Positions 51,763 to 60,587 of a DNA stretch of 64,000 nt are shown piece by piece. The position numbers and the translations under genes were made by a program. Position 1 is the first letter of the stretch, and each line of letters begins with the position of its first letter. The notes beneath the pieces are model-generated. The model did not search any database. It was not told the DNA's origin and was given only the letters and a program-made list of their open reading frames with translations. The DNA is from CAIYUC01 sp963682005 (GTDB taxonomy: Bacteria > Bacteroidota > Bacteroidia > Bacteroidales > FEN-979). The stretch lies in assembly GCA_963682005.1 (NCBI GenBank), contig OY820914.1, positions 4,712,001 through 4,776,000 of the forward strand, read 5' to 3'.

Positions 51763-52761
51763 ATGAAAATTAGACTTTACAAGGCAATCCTGTTTGGATT
51801 GATAGTGGGTATTGGCATCACCAGTTGCATGCCTACTTCTTTTATGATGACATCAGCAGGAGAAAGTTTTGAAGCACTTTCAAAAATAACAGATGGAAAC
51901 AAACCATGCATAAATCCAAATGGCGGGGATGACAATGCAAATCTTGTTTTCTCTTCACTTGGGGATGATGGTTCCTATAACATTTATTTAAAAGATAATG
52001 TTCTGGCTAAAGGTGTGATCAAAAAAACAGATGGTGATAATTTCAATCTCTCACCCAACTATTGTCCTGAAAATGAAAAAATAGTTTTTCAGTATTTTGA
52101 CAAAACCAATTTTGACATCTATTATATTGATGCATTCAAGGGAAAAGCAATTACGCAGGTCACATATACTGATGAGAATGAGTACAACCCTACCTGGTCC
52201 CCGGATGGCAAACTGATCATTTTTGAAAAAGGTGCACCGCCGAAGTTGTTCATTAAAGTAAAAAAATCTGCAACCACTGCAGCCACATATACTGGTATAG
52301 GCGTGACAAAAAACCAGATATGGGTTAAAAACCTGTCCACGGGTGAATTAAAGATGCTTGGGGAGGGTAGTTTCCCGGTCATCTCTCCGGATATGAAAAA
52401 GATTGCTTTTGTCAAGTATGATCTGAACAAGACAAAAACACAGGAAACAGGAACCATCTGGGTCATGTCAATCTATGGTGACTCCCCTAAGCAATTAACG
52501 AATAATCAAGCTGGCTATGCTTCCCATCCGAACTGGAGCCCTGACAGCAAAAACCTCATTTTCCACCTCACAAAGAATAATAAAAAGGATGCAGATATCT
52601 ATACGATTGATATTGATGGTGAAAATCTAAAGCAACATACAACCAATATCTCAAGTGATTTTTCCCCATACTGGTCAACCGATAACTATATTTATTTCAG
52701 TTCTGACAGAGGTTCGAAAAAGGGTGATTTTCAAATCTGGCGTTTTAAAATGGGCGAATAG
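51763..52761 (+). CDS. TolB-like beta-propeller lipoprotein
   Basis: The protein has 332 residues. Its lipoprotein signal has lipobox ITSC (MKIRLYKAILFGLIVGIGITSC). The mature part has repeated WD40-like PD40 blades: PTWSPDGKLIIFEKG, GSFPVISPDMKKIAFVKYD, SHPNWSPDSKNLIFHL and FSPYWSTDNYIYFSSDRG. This is the propeller seen in TolB, where it links to Pal and the outer membrane. No N-terminal TolB domain is visible, so it is probably a protein-binding propeller held at the membrane. It is divergent from the sigma operon and convergent with the pseudo-peptidase. No partner can be named. Confidence 0.87.
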   Translation: MKIRLYKAILFGLIVGIGITSCMPTSFMMTSAGESFEALSKITDGNKPCINPNGGDDNANLVFSSLGDDGSYNIYLKDNVLAKGVIKKTDGDNFNLSPNYCPENEKIVFQYFDKTNFDIYYIDAFKGKAITQVTYTDENEYNPTWSPDGKLIIFEKGAPPKLFIKVKKSATTAATYTGIGVTKNQIWVKNLSTGELKMLGEGSFPVISPDMKKIAFVKYDLNKTKTQETGTIWVMSIYGDSPKQLTNNQAGYASHPNWSPDSKNLIFHLTKNNKKDADIYTIDIDGENLKQHTTNISSDFSPYWSTDNYIYFSSDRGSKKGDFQIWRFKMGE

Positions 52762-52875
52762 GGATACCTGCGGCTCTCCATTTTTCAAAACGTTTACGAA
52801 GAAGGGATCTCTGATGCAAGTGAAGCAATTGAGGTCATTGTATCGTCTTCTACCAGCCAGAAGTCCGTGGTGGAT

Positions 52876-52949
52876 TAATTAACTGGTAAAACCGTTAAGG
52901 CAGGCTTCAGGCAATAGGCTTATGATTGCCGACTGCCAACTGCCGACTG
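52876..52949. repeat. Degenerate heptamer array before the peptidase-like gene end
   Basis: gccgact, gccaact, gccgact near 52928-52948 form the clearest part; the left half (gcaggcttcaggcaataggc) is more decayed. Confidence 0.6.
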
Positions 52950-55067
52950 CTACTTCAACTTCATTCCCAGGTTATAAAATACGAACGACCAAAGATCAGT
53001 ATTTTCCAGGATTTGCTTTGATGTAGGCGTACCACCGCGGAGAACACCGGTAGTATCGATGCGTGCCAGTATCGGGTTAGGTCCTTTAGTTGCTTCCTGC
53101 AATGCAGAAATGAACTTATAGGTATGTGATGGAACTACACGGTCATCATGTTCAGCGGTAAATGCCAGTGTTGCCGGGTAACTCGTTCCTTTTTTAATAT
53201 TCTGCAAGGGGGAATATTTGACCAGGTAATTGAAACCGTCGAAGGTTTCACTGGTTCCGTAATCATTTTTCCAGGTCCAGCCAATCGTGAAATTATGATA
53301 CCTGAGCATATCCATCACACCTGATTGAGGAATTGCCACCTTGAAGAGGTCGGGCCGCTGCGTGATGCATGCACCAACCAGCATACCTCCATTCAGGTTG
53401 CCCATAATAGCCAGCTTGTCGGGGTTGGTATAATTCTCACTGATCAGGTATTCAGCAGCTGCAATCATATCATCGATCGTATTCTGTTTCTTCTCTTTCA
53501 TGCCTGCCCGGTGCCATTCCTCTCCATATTCTCCTCCTCCACGAAGGTTTGGAACGGCAAAAATCCCTCCATTATCAAGGAAAATTGTGCGGCTGATGTT
53601 GAATGAAGGTCTTACACTGTAATTAAATCCTCCATAACCATAAAGCATTGTCGGATTCTGTCCGTCGAGCTGAAGACCTTTTTTATACACAAGGAACATC
53701 GTTATGGTTGTCCTGTCACGGCTCATATACGAGACCTGTTTCGCCTCAAACTGATCGGGATCAAAATCGATCTCTGGTCTTGAATAAGCAGTTGCCTGGT
53801 TTGTTGACACATCGTATTTAAAGACCTCGGTTGGATAACGGAAGGTTGTATATCCGAAGAAGGCAATATTGTCTCCCTTTCTACCATTGAAACCGGTAAT
53901 GGTTCCCAGGCCCGGCAGTGAAATCTCTTCGATGAATTTGCCGTCCAGGTCGTAGATCAGTGCCCTGCTGACGGCCATTTGTTCATAGATCGAAACGATC
54001 TTTTCACCCGTTAGGATAACCGAGCCGAGTACATCATCCCGTTCAGGTATGATCACCTTCCAGTTTTCTGATTTTGGGTTTGCCGGATCGACCATCACAA
54101 GCTTTTTCCTGGGGGTAAACCTGTTGGTCATTACAAGAAGTTTGTCGCCAATGTTGTCAATTACATTGTATTCAAAATCAAACCCTTCAAACAAAGGAAG
54201 AAACAATCCTTCCCGGTTTTTCGAAAGATCCTGGTATAGCAATGCATTCCCCGTGGCTGATTCCGATTCATAAATGAACAGGAACCTCTCATCATTTGTG
54301 AGCCATGCACGGCAGTTATGCTGAGGGAACCGTGTATTTTCATATACAAGCCGGTCATCTTTCTGATCTGCACCAAGTTTATGATACCATATCTTTTCGT
54401 TTTCATTCTTGCCGGTTGATTCTCTCCCCGGAAAGAGTTCCGGGTAACAGCTGTAGTAAAATCCGTCGCCACGCCAGGCCAGTCCTGAAATTTTAATTCC
54501 ATGAAGGTGATCTGGAAGGTTTTTCTGCGAAAGAACTTCCATCACATAAACATCATTTTTTTCGGAACCGCTTTTCGTGATATTATAAGCAAGATATCGT
54601 CCATCCGTTGATACCCTGAAGGAACTGAGGGCTACTGTACCATCAGTGGAAAGTGAATTCGGATCAAGCAAAACTTTTGGATCCTTATCCATCCCTGTCC
54701 TGAAATAGAGCACATATTGGTTTTGAAGTCCGTCATTTTTGAAAAAGAAATAATATGGACCCTGTTTGAAGGGAACCCTGTATTTGGGAAAGTTCCATAT
54801 TTTTGTCAGCTTCTCACGGATTTTCTCCCTGATACTGATCTGCGATAGATATTTATACGTTACCAGGTTCTGGTTCCTGACCCAGGCGGCTGTTTCCTTT
54901 GATGTATCATTTTCAAGCCACCTGTAAGGATCGGATATCCGGACACCAAAATAAGTGTCGGCATTTGCAACTTTTACCGTCTCGGGATATTTGACGTTAA
55001 TTCTTTGCTCACAACCACCCATCATAAGGAGTGCAAGCAGCATGGTTAAAAAGTTAAGGTGCTTCAT
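52950..55067 (-). CDS. Prolyl-oligopeptidase (S9A) homolog, lipoprotein, with catalytic Ser and His missing
   Basis: The protein has 705 residues with lipoprotein signal MMGGC (Cys19). Its layout is that of prolyl oligopeptidases: a propeller domain (about 80-425) and an alpha/beta-hydrolase domain (from about 455: LQLDGQNPTMLYGYGGFNYS, NLRGGGEYGEEWHRAG, QRPDLFKVAIPQSGVMDML). The usual nucleophile motif GGSNGG reads GNLNGG, with Leu at 558 in place of Ser. The usual HGxGKPT motif reads VLRGGTPT, with Leu at 676 in place of His. The acid pair in DDRVVPSH (about 641-642) is kept. It is therefore probably inactive as a serine peptidase and may bind peptides. The reading frame is otherwise complete and shows no decay. 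Confidence 0.85.
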   Translation of the reverse strand: MKHLNFLTMLLALLMMGGCEQRINVKYPETVKVANADTYFGVRISDPYRWLENDTSKETAAWVRNQNLVTYKYLSQISIREKIREKLTKIWNFPKYRVPFKQGPYYFFFKNDGLQNQYVLYFRTGMDKDPKVLLDPNSLSTDGTVALSSFRVSTDGRYLAYNITKSGSEKNDVYVMEVLSQKNLPDHLHGIKISGLAWRGDGFYYSCYPELFPGRESTGKNENEKIWYHKLGADQKDDRLVYENTRFPQHNCRAWLTNDERFLFIYESESATGNALLYQDLSKNREGLFLPLFEGFDFEYNVIDNIGDKLLVMTNRFTPRKKLVMVDPANPKSENWKVIIPERDDVLGSVILTGEKIVSIYEQMAVSRALIYDLDGKFIEEISLPGLGTITGFNGRKGDNIAFFGYTTFRYPTEVFKYDVSTNQATAYSRPEIDFDPDQFEAKQVSYMSRDRTTITMFLVYKKGLQLDGQNPTMLYGYGGFNYSVRPSFNISRTIFLDNGGIFAVPNLRGGGEYGEEWHRAGMKEKKQNTIDDMIAAAEYLISENYTNPDKLAIMGNLNGGMLVGACITQRPDLFKVAIPQSGVMDMLRYHNFTIGWTWKNDYGTSETFDGFNYLVKYSPLQNIKKGTSYPATLAFTAEHDDRVVPSHTYKFISALQEATKGPNPILARIDTTGVLRGGTPTSKQILENTDLWSFVFYNLGMKLK

Positions 55068-55128
55068 TTGGGAAAGTTTATTGATGCGGTTTATCGTGAC
55101 CTACCATATAACCGGATCAGAGACCGAG

Positions 55129-55159
55129 TAAATATAAGGGTAAAATACGGAAAAACAAA
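55129..55159 (-). promoter_or_regulatory. Promoter of the S9-like lipoprotein gene
   Basis: On the minus strand: TTTG, 19 bp spacer, TATATTTA (one mismatch to TAnnTTTG), about 60 bp before the ATG at 55067. Confidence 0.45.
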
Positions 55160-55361
55160 ATTGTTTTCATGTTGAGGGCAATGAAAAATTTTATCATCCC
55201 CGGCATCCAGATGAGTCCTGTTCATACTTTTCAGGAAAATTCCGGTGTGCCTGATTCCCGGTCAAGTCAATCGGTGGATTACTGAAAAGCAGATTAGTAC
55301 AATTTTTTTTCATTGACGACTATTCCGGAAAACAGGAACAATAATTTCTGTAATACCCTTA

Positions 55362-55392
55362 TTGACAATTATTTTCACAATTTGTAACTTTA
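55362..55392 (+). promoter_or_regulatory. Promoter candidate of the orphan lipoprotein gene
   Basis: TTG at 55362-55364, 20 bp spacer, TAACTTTA at 55385-55392. It would give a leader of about 225 nt. Confidence 0.35.
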
Positions 55393-55621
55393 TGGAGGCA
55401 ATTCAGTATAAAAAGAAAAATCAAAAAAAAGTTAGCGAAAGTGTATTACCTTTTCCATGTTCGACCGATTAATGTATATCCAAATGAAGCTGGTTTTTCG
55501 CGTCGGCTGAATTTATTAAAAATGCAATCATTGTCAAACTACAGTTAATGATGTAATTAATTATGCAAGTTTTGTAATTATTATGGGAAAGAGCAACATA
55601 CCTTTGTTAAAATACAATACG

Positions 55622-56614
55622 ATGAAAAAGTGTATAAATAAATTTGGCCTTGTGTTCCTTGGAATCCTATTCTTATTTACAGGTTGCAAGAAAACCGAGA
55701 CATTCAAAAGTGAGGATGCGACCTATGCTGATTTCAGCGGAACATGGAGAGGGGTCATAACAACTTTCAAGGATAATGAGCGCCGACAGCAGAACGGAAC
55801 CCTCATGATCTATTCAACTGATAAAGGCCAGACGCTATCGGCCATTCTGTCGATGGATAATATCAATATGGGTATGCAAACTCTGTTCAATAACGGGATC
55901 TACTATTTCAAACTTACCGCTAATGACACCATTGATCCCTATTGCCTGAACTGGAACCTGGCAGGATTTGCGAAGCTCAGTGCACACAATGAGATGGAAC
56001 TGAACCTTGCCGGAAATGAATGTGGTGAGCCCGGAGATGAATTCGTAAAATGGGAAGGGAACATGATCAGGGTATCCGAAGGAATTGACGAATCTGCCTG
56101 CTACAGTTTTGCAAAAGCCGGCAACAAATGGGAATACAGGAATTACCTTTCCAGCGGTGATACCGTCACCAGCATCCTTGAGATAACGACAGAGGTTTCG
56201 CAAGGGGTATTCCAGGGAAACACCTCAGTTCAAACAGGGAACCAGGTCCAGAATAATACTTTCACATGGTCTGTCTCCCCCGGGAGGTTTAATGTGGACA
56301 GTGATGGATCCGGACAAACGTTCAATGGTTTGTTCAGGCTTGATGCTCCGCTGGCAAAGCCGTATACATGCATTAACGGGAATGACACGTTGAGTATGAC
56401 TTTGATGGCCATCAACCAGGAAGTTGATCTTTCCTGCGGCATCTTCCGGGCTGTTAAATTCAGGCAGGAAGTGATTTCTGCGAATCCTGCTGCAGAAAAA
56501 CGCATCACAGTGATCTGGCTGGTCAACAGGATAGGGATTATCCGCACACAAGTCCTGGCAGAAGATGGCACAACAGTTCTCGAGGTGAAGGAGCTGGTCA
56601 ATAAGAATTTCTAG
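55622..56614 (+). CDS. Lipoprotein of unknown function
   Basis: I start at 55622 (MKKCINKFGLVFLGILFLFTGC); the frame is open to 55583, but the lipobox (FTGC) fits this start. The mature part, about 310 residues, begins DFSGTWRGVITTFKDNERRQQNGTLMI, a pattern found in lipocalin-like or glycan-binding lipoproteins. The second half (about 150-330) has further beta strands (ITTEVSQGVFQGN, FTWSVSPGRFNVDSDGSG). I do not recognise a family. Its stop codon and that of hutU on the other strand share a CTAG, so the genes meet tail to tail. Confidence 0.7.
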   Translation: MKKCINKFGLVFLGILFLFTGCKKTETFKSEDATYADFSGTWRGVITTFKDNERRQQNGTLMIYSTDKGQTLSAILSMDNINMGMQTLFNNGIYYFKLTANDTIDPYCLNWNLAGFAKLSAHNEMELNLAGNECGEPGDEFVKWEGNMIRVSEGIDESACYSFAKAGNKWEYRNYLSSGDTVTSILEITTEVSQGVFQGNTSVQTGNQVQNNTFTWSVSPGRFNVDSDGSGQTFNGLFRLDAPLAKPYTCINGNDTLSMTLMAINQEVDLSCGIFRAVKFRQEVISANPAAEKRITVIWLVNRIGIIRTQVLAEDGTTVLEVKELVNKNF

Positions 56615-58605
56615 AATGCATCCGAGATGATCTTCTCATCCACCCGGTTGGGAAGCAGCACATTTAATTTTGGTTCAGATTTCATGGCCCTGCTTATGGC
56701 AAAGATGGCTTCTTCATTGCGGGCCCATGCACGGCGGGCAATCCCGTTGTTAACATCCCAGTGAAGCATTGACCTCAATCTGCGGTCGGCATCCTCTGTG
56801 CCGTCGAGCAGCATACCGAAACCGCCATTGATGACCTCACCCCATCCTACTCCTCCCCCGTTGTGGATCGAGACCCAGGTGGCCCCGCGGAATCCATCGC
56901 CGATCACATTGTGAATGGCCATGTCAGCGGTGAATTTGGATCCATCATATATGTTTGATGTCTCGCGGTAAGGCGAATCAGTACCTGAAACATCATGATG
57001 GTCGCGGCCAAGCACAATGGGCGCCTTCAGAATTCCTGCTTTTATGGCGGCGTTGAAACCGGCTGCGATCTGGGTTCTTCCGTCACAATCGGCATAGAGG
57101 ATCCTTGCCTGCGAACCCACTACAAGCTTGTTCTTAGAAGCTTCCCTGATCCAGTGGATGTTATCCTTCATCTGAACGCTGATCTCCGGAGGTGAACCTG
57201 CGGAAAGCCGCTCCAGAACCTGACATGCAATCTGATCCGTGAGTTCCAGATCCGATGGATCATTCGAGGTGCATACCCAGCGGAAAGGTCCAAAACCGTA
57301 ATCAAAATAAAGCGGCCCCATAATGTCCTGCACATAAGAAGGATATTTAAAATTCCCGTCAGGAGCCATGACATCGGCTCCGGCACGGCCGGCTTCAAGC
57401 AGGAATGCATTTCCGTAATCCCAGAAATACATACCATTACCCGTCATTTTCCCAATAGCCATGACCTGGCGAACAAGTGATTTCTGAACTTCCTGCCTGA
57501 ACCGGACGGGGTCTTTCACCATCATTTCATTGGATTCTTCAAGTGTGAAACCTGCAGGGTAATATCCTCCTGACCAGGGATTATGCAACGATGTCTGATC
57601 GGAGCCAAGTTCAACAGGAACATTCCGTTCAGCAAGTTTTTCCCACATATCGACAATATTCCCCTGGTATGCCAGGGCAACTGCTTCTTTCTTAGCCTTC
57701 GCATCGAGGATCCGGTCAATCAGCATGTCTAGGCTGGTATACACTTCATCGACCCATCCTTGTTCAAACCGCTTCTGAACAGCTTGCGGGTTGATCTCTG
57801 CGATCACCCCGATGGCGCCTGCTATTACCGATGCTTTCCCCTGTGCTCCCGACATGCCACCCAATCCGGAAGTTACAAATACTTTCCCCCTGATATCGCC
57901 GCCTGAGTGTCTCCGTGCTGCATTCAGGACAGTGATAGTCGTTCCGTGAACAATGCCCTGGGGGCCGATGTACATGTAGGATCCGGCCGTCATTTGACCG
58001 TATTGCGAAACACCCAGTGCATTGAACCGCTCCCAGTCATCAGGCTTGGAGTAATTGGGAATGACCATTCCATTCGTCACAACAACTCTTGGAGCGTCTT
58101 TATGAGAGGGAAACAACCCCATCGGGTGGCCGGAATACATCACCAATGTCTGTTCCTCCGTCATTTCAGAAAGGTATTTCATGGTCAGCAGGTACTGGGC
58201 CCAGTTCTGGAATACTGCCCCATTCCCTCCATAAGTGATCAGTTCCTGAGGATGTTGAGCAACGGCCGGGTCAAGGTTGTTCTGGATCATCAGCATGATT
58301 GCCGCAGCCTGGATGGTCTTGTGCGGATATTCATGGATGTTCCTTGCAACCATTTTATAATCCGGCCGGAAACGATACATGTAAATGCGACCATACCGCT
58401 TCAGTTCTTCCGCAAATTCAGGTGCCAGTACCGGATGGAATTTAGGATCAAAATACCGAAGTGCATTCCGGAGAGCAAGTTTTTTCTCTTCCTGGCTCAG
58501 GATATCTTTCCTGACTGGTGCATGATTTGCATTTGGGTCCCACGGCTGAGGTTCGGGAAGAACATCGGGAATACCCTGTATTATCTTTTGTTGAAAATCG
58601 TTCAT
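56611..58605 (-). CDS. hutU: Urocanate hydratase
   Basis: The protein has 664 residues; I start at 58605 (MNDFQQKIIQGIPD) since the upstream extension is not family-like. It converts urocanate to imidazolonepropionate in histidine breakdown, using a tightly bound NAD. Motifs are ITYGGNGAVFQNWAQYLL (about 118-135), MYSGHPMGLFPSH, TAGSYMYIGPQGIVHGTT, VTSGLGGMSGAQGKA (NAD-binding glycine-rich loop) and VHNGGGVGWGEVINGG-like near the end (here IHNGGGVGWGE). It is cytosolic. No other hut genes are adjacent, which is unusual compared with hut operons. An array-like stretch and an ECF sigma gene lie upstream. Confidence 0.95.
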   Translation of the reverse strand: MNDFQQKIIQGIPDVLPEPQPWDPNANHAPVRKDILSQEEKKLALRNALRYFDPKFHPVLAPEFAEELKRYGRIYMYRFRPDYKMVARNIHEYPHKTIQAAAIMLMIQNNLDPAVAQHPQELITYGGNGAVFQNWAQYLLTMKYLSEMTEEQTLVMYSGHPMGLFPSHKDAPRVVVTNGMVIPNYSKPDDWERFNALGVSQYGQMTAGSYMYIGPQGIVHGTTITVLNAARRHSGGDIRGKVFVTSGLGGMSGAQGKASVIAGAIGVIAEINPQAVQKRFEQGWVDEVYTSLDMLIDRILDAKAKKEAVALAYQGNIVDMWEKLAERNVPVELGSDQTSLHNPWSGGYYPAGFTLEESNEMMVKDPVRFRQEVQKSLVRQVMAIGKMTGNGMYFWDYGNAFLLEAGRAGADVMAPDGNFKYPSYVQDIMGPLYFDYGFGPFRWVCTSNDPSDLELTDQIACQVLERLSAGSPPEISVQMKDNIHWIREASKNKLVVGSQARILYADCDGRTQIAAGFNAAIKAGILKAPIVLGRDHHDVSGTDSPYRETSNIYDGSKFTADMAIHNVIGDGFRGATWVSIHNGGGVGWGEVINGGFGMLLDGTEDADRRLRSMLHWDVNNGIARRAWARNEEAIFAISRAMKSEPKLNVLLPNRVDEKIISDAF

Positions 58606-58676
58606 ACCGGAAATATTTTGGATGATTTTTCTTCTGCAAAAATAATGGAATATATTCTGTGTTACCAAGGGCAAAT

Positions 58677-58718
58677 TTCATGAAGGCCCACAAAAGAGTC
58701 ATGAAAGTTCATGAAAAG
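58677..58718. repeat. Short degenerate octamer array upstream of hutU
   Basis: ttcatgaa, tcatgaaa and gttcatgaaa recur around 58677-58718, between hutU and the sigma gene. It is weaker than the other arrays. Confidence 0.45.
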
Positions 58719-58726
58719 GAGGGAGA

Positions 58727-59335
58727 TCAGATTTTTTCCTGTGAATTTTTCAGGATCTGGTACAGGAATTCGCGGGCGCGAAAAAGCTGGGCTTTTACTG
58801 TTCCCAGGGGGAGATCCATTTCTGTTGCTATCTCTTCATAGGATAGCTCCTTGAAATAACGCATTTCAATCAGCTTTCTATAATGCGGCTTGAGTTTTTC
58901 AACTACCTTCCGCATCAGGAATATTTTTTGCTTCTCAATGATCTTTTCTTCAGGATCCAGCATTGTAGAAGGGATATTCTGCGGATCATTCCCTGTTTCA
59001 TTCCCATCCGCATCTGTTATACTTGCATAGGTCATCCTCCGACTCTTTCTCAGGTAATCGATGCAATTGTTCGTAGCAATCTTGAACAGCCAGGTGCTGA
59101 ATGCATAATCCGACGAATACTGATCAAGGTTTTTAAATGCTTTACCAAATGCTTCAATGGTAAGATCTTCTGCATCCGTCGGGTTATTGGTCATCTTGAG
59201 CATCATGAAGTACAGTGTATCCCTGTAATTATTCAGAAGTTCAGCATATGCATTCCTGTCTGCCGATCGGATCGCCAGTTGTACCAGCTCATAATCCCGC
59301 TGAGCCTTCGGTGTAAGGTGTGAGGTCACTTCCAT
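58727..59335 (-). CDS. ECF RNA polymerase sigma factor
   Basis: The protein has 202 residues. Region 2 covers about 25-95: AYAELLNNYRDTLYFMMLKM, PTDAEDLTIEAFGKAFKNL, FSTWLFKIATNNCIDYLRK. Region 4 covers about 140-195: KLKPHYRKLIEMRYFKELSYEEIATEMDLPLGTVKAQLFRARE, a standard helix-turn-helix. It is a typical sigma-24 type factor. It overlaps the upstream glycosyltransferase gene by 10 bp, so the two are probably made from one transcript. No anti-sigma gene is adjacent, so control may be at expression level. Confidence 0.93.
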   Translation of the reverse strand: MEVTSHLTPKAQRDYELVQLAIRSADRNAYAELLNNYRDTLYFMMLKMTNNPTDAEDLTIEAFGKAFKNLDQYSSDYAFSTWLFKIATNNCIDYLRKSRRMTYASITDADGNETGNDPQNIPSTMLDPEEKIIEKQKIFLMRKVVEKLKPHYRKLIEMRYFKELSYEEIATEMDLPLGTVKAQLFRAREFLYQILKNSQEKI

Positions 59336-60459
59336 CTTTTCGGCTTGGATATCAGGTTCGATACAGCTACTGATGCATTCAGGAATAGAAAGAAGAGTTC
59401 AAACAAGGGTGCTGCGATCCAGAGTTTCTTTTCGTTGAGCTTAGACATGCATCTCTGGAAAATCAGCAGCTGGCTGATCAGTTTCAGTCCCATTATACCG
59501 AGTACAACCGGAAGGTTGATCCCAAAGACCACCAGCAACACAAATGTGAGGAAAAACAGGAACTGGGATAATGAATATGCTCCCAATAACAGCTTATGAA
59601 ACCATTTATAGTAGCGGGCGGTGGAAAGGTGTCTCTTTTTTTGAAGGATCCAGTCGCGCCACCGCAATTTAGGCATCGAATACGTAAAGCTTTCTGGGGT
59701 GATCCGGATTCTGGTATTCTTTCTGCCTGCTACCCTGTTGATGAACAGGTCATCATCACCCGAATCGATCCGGTAATGTGATATAAATCCTTTGTTTTCG
59801 ATGAACAGGGATTTGCTGTAGGCCATGTTCCTGCCCACACCCATGTATGGGATTCCTGCAAGCGCGCAGGAAAGGTACTGGATGGCAATATGGGCGGTTT
59901 CAAACCGGATCAGCTTGTTGAGAAAACCATTTCCCTTTTCATATGCACCATAACCCAGAACGATCTTTTTTTCACCTGCCAAAGCATTTGCCATTTGCTC
60001 TATCCAATCTTTCCCTGCAGGTTTACAATCGGCGTCGGTGAGCAGTATCAGGTTATTCCTGGCTGATTTTATTCCGATTGACAATGGAAATTTCTTGCCC
60101 GTAAAAAAGTTTAGGTTCTCCCTGATCTCAACGATCTTCAGGTGCGGATATATCTCCGCCATCCTTGCCAGGAGAAAGGAAGTGTCATCTTCGGAAACAT
60201 GATTCACCACCACAACTTCGAAATCCTTATAGTCCTGCTCAAGGACGGAAGGAAGATTCTCTTTCAGGTGATGATATTCATTCCGGGCACATATAACCAC
60301 CGATACACCTTTTTCACTTTTCTTCTCTGTTTTTTCCTTATGGAATGCCAGCCTTACAAAGATAATCCAGTAAAACAGGCTTTGAATAATGAAGACAACG
60401 AGGAAGACTATAAAAATGATCTGGCAGCAAACGTGTTGTTCAAAAGGAACATCAGGCAT
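59326..60459 (-). CDS. Membrane-bound glycosyltransferase family 2
   Basis: The protein has 377 residues. One N-terminal helix (about 12-35) is followed by a GT2 domain: VSVVICARNEYHHLKENLPSVLEQDY (about 48-73), LLTDADCKPAGKDW (DAD metal motif, about 138-140) and an IDSGDDDLFINR motif. Two or three more helices lie near the end (about 285-365). The active site is cytosolic and the product is probably exported or lipid-linked; donor and acceptor are not visible. It is transcribed with the sigma factor. A divergent promoter pair separates it from tgt. Confidence 0.88.
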   Translation of the reverse strand: MPDVPFEQHVCCQIIFIVFLVVFIIQSLFYWIIFVRLAFHKEKTEKKSEKGVSVVICARNEYHHLKENLPSVLEQDYKDFEVVVVNHVSEDDTSFLLARMAEIYPHLKIVEIRENLNFFTGKKFPLSIGIKSARNNLILLTDADCKPAGKDWIEQMANALAGEKKIVLGYGAYEKGNGFLNKLIRFETAHIAIQYLSCALAGIPYMGVGRNMAYSKSLFIENKGFISHYRIDSGDDDLFINRVAGRKNTRIRITPESFTYSMPKLRWRDWILQKKRHLSTARYYKWFHKLLLGAYSLSQFLFFLTFVLLVVFGINLPVVLGIMGLKLISQLLIFQRCMSKLNEKKLWIAAPLFELFFLFLNASVAVSNLISKPKRWK

Positions 60460-60487
60460 TTATTATCATTTAAAAGGAATGACGGGG

Positions 60488-60495
60488 CAAATATA
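60488..60495 (-). promoter_or_regulatory. -7 promoter box for the glycosyltransferase-sigma operon
   Basis: Minus-strand TATATTTG is an exact TAnnTTTG match, 29 bp before the ATG at 60459. Confidence 0.5.
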
Positions 60496-60516
60496 TTATT
60501 TTAATGGAATTAAAAC

Positions 60517-60524
60517 TACCTTTG
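60517..60524 (+). promoter_or_regulatory. -7 promoter box for tgt
   Basis: TACCTTTG is an exact TAnnTTTG match, 64 bp before the ATG at 60588. Confidence 0.5.
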
Positions 60525-60587
60525 TCGAAAACTTGGTATCATCTTTATCCTTAGATGTTAAGGTTGTTGAAATCCTCCTGAACCCCT

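Larger units (their letters stand above)
55068..55621. other. Long intergenic region between divergent lipoprotein genes
   Basis: About 550 bp, AT-rich, with promoter candidates on both strands (55129-55159 minus, 55362-55392 plus). I see no gene, terminator or array. A 22-codon ORF near 55393 looks fortuitous. Confidence 0.5.
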
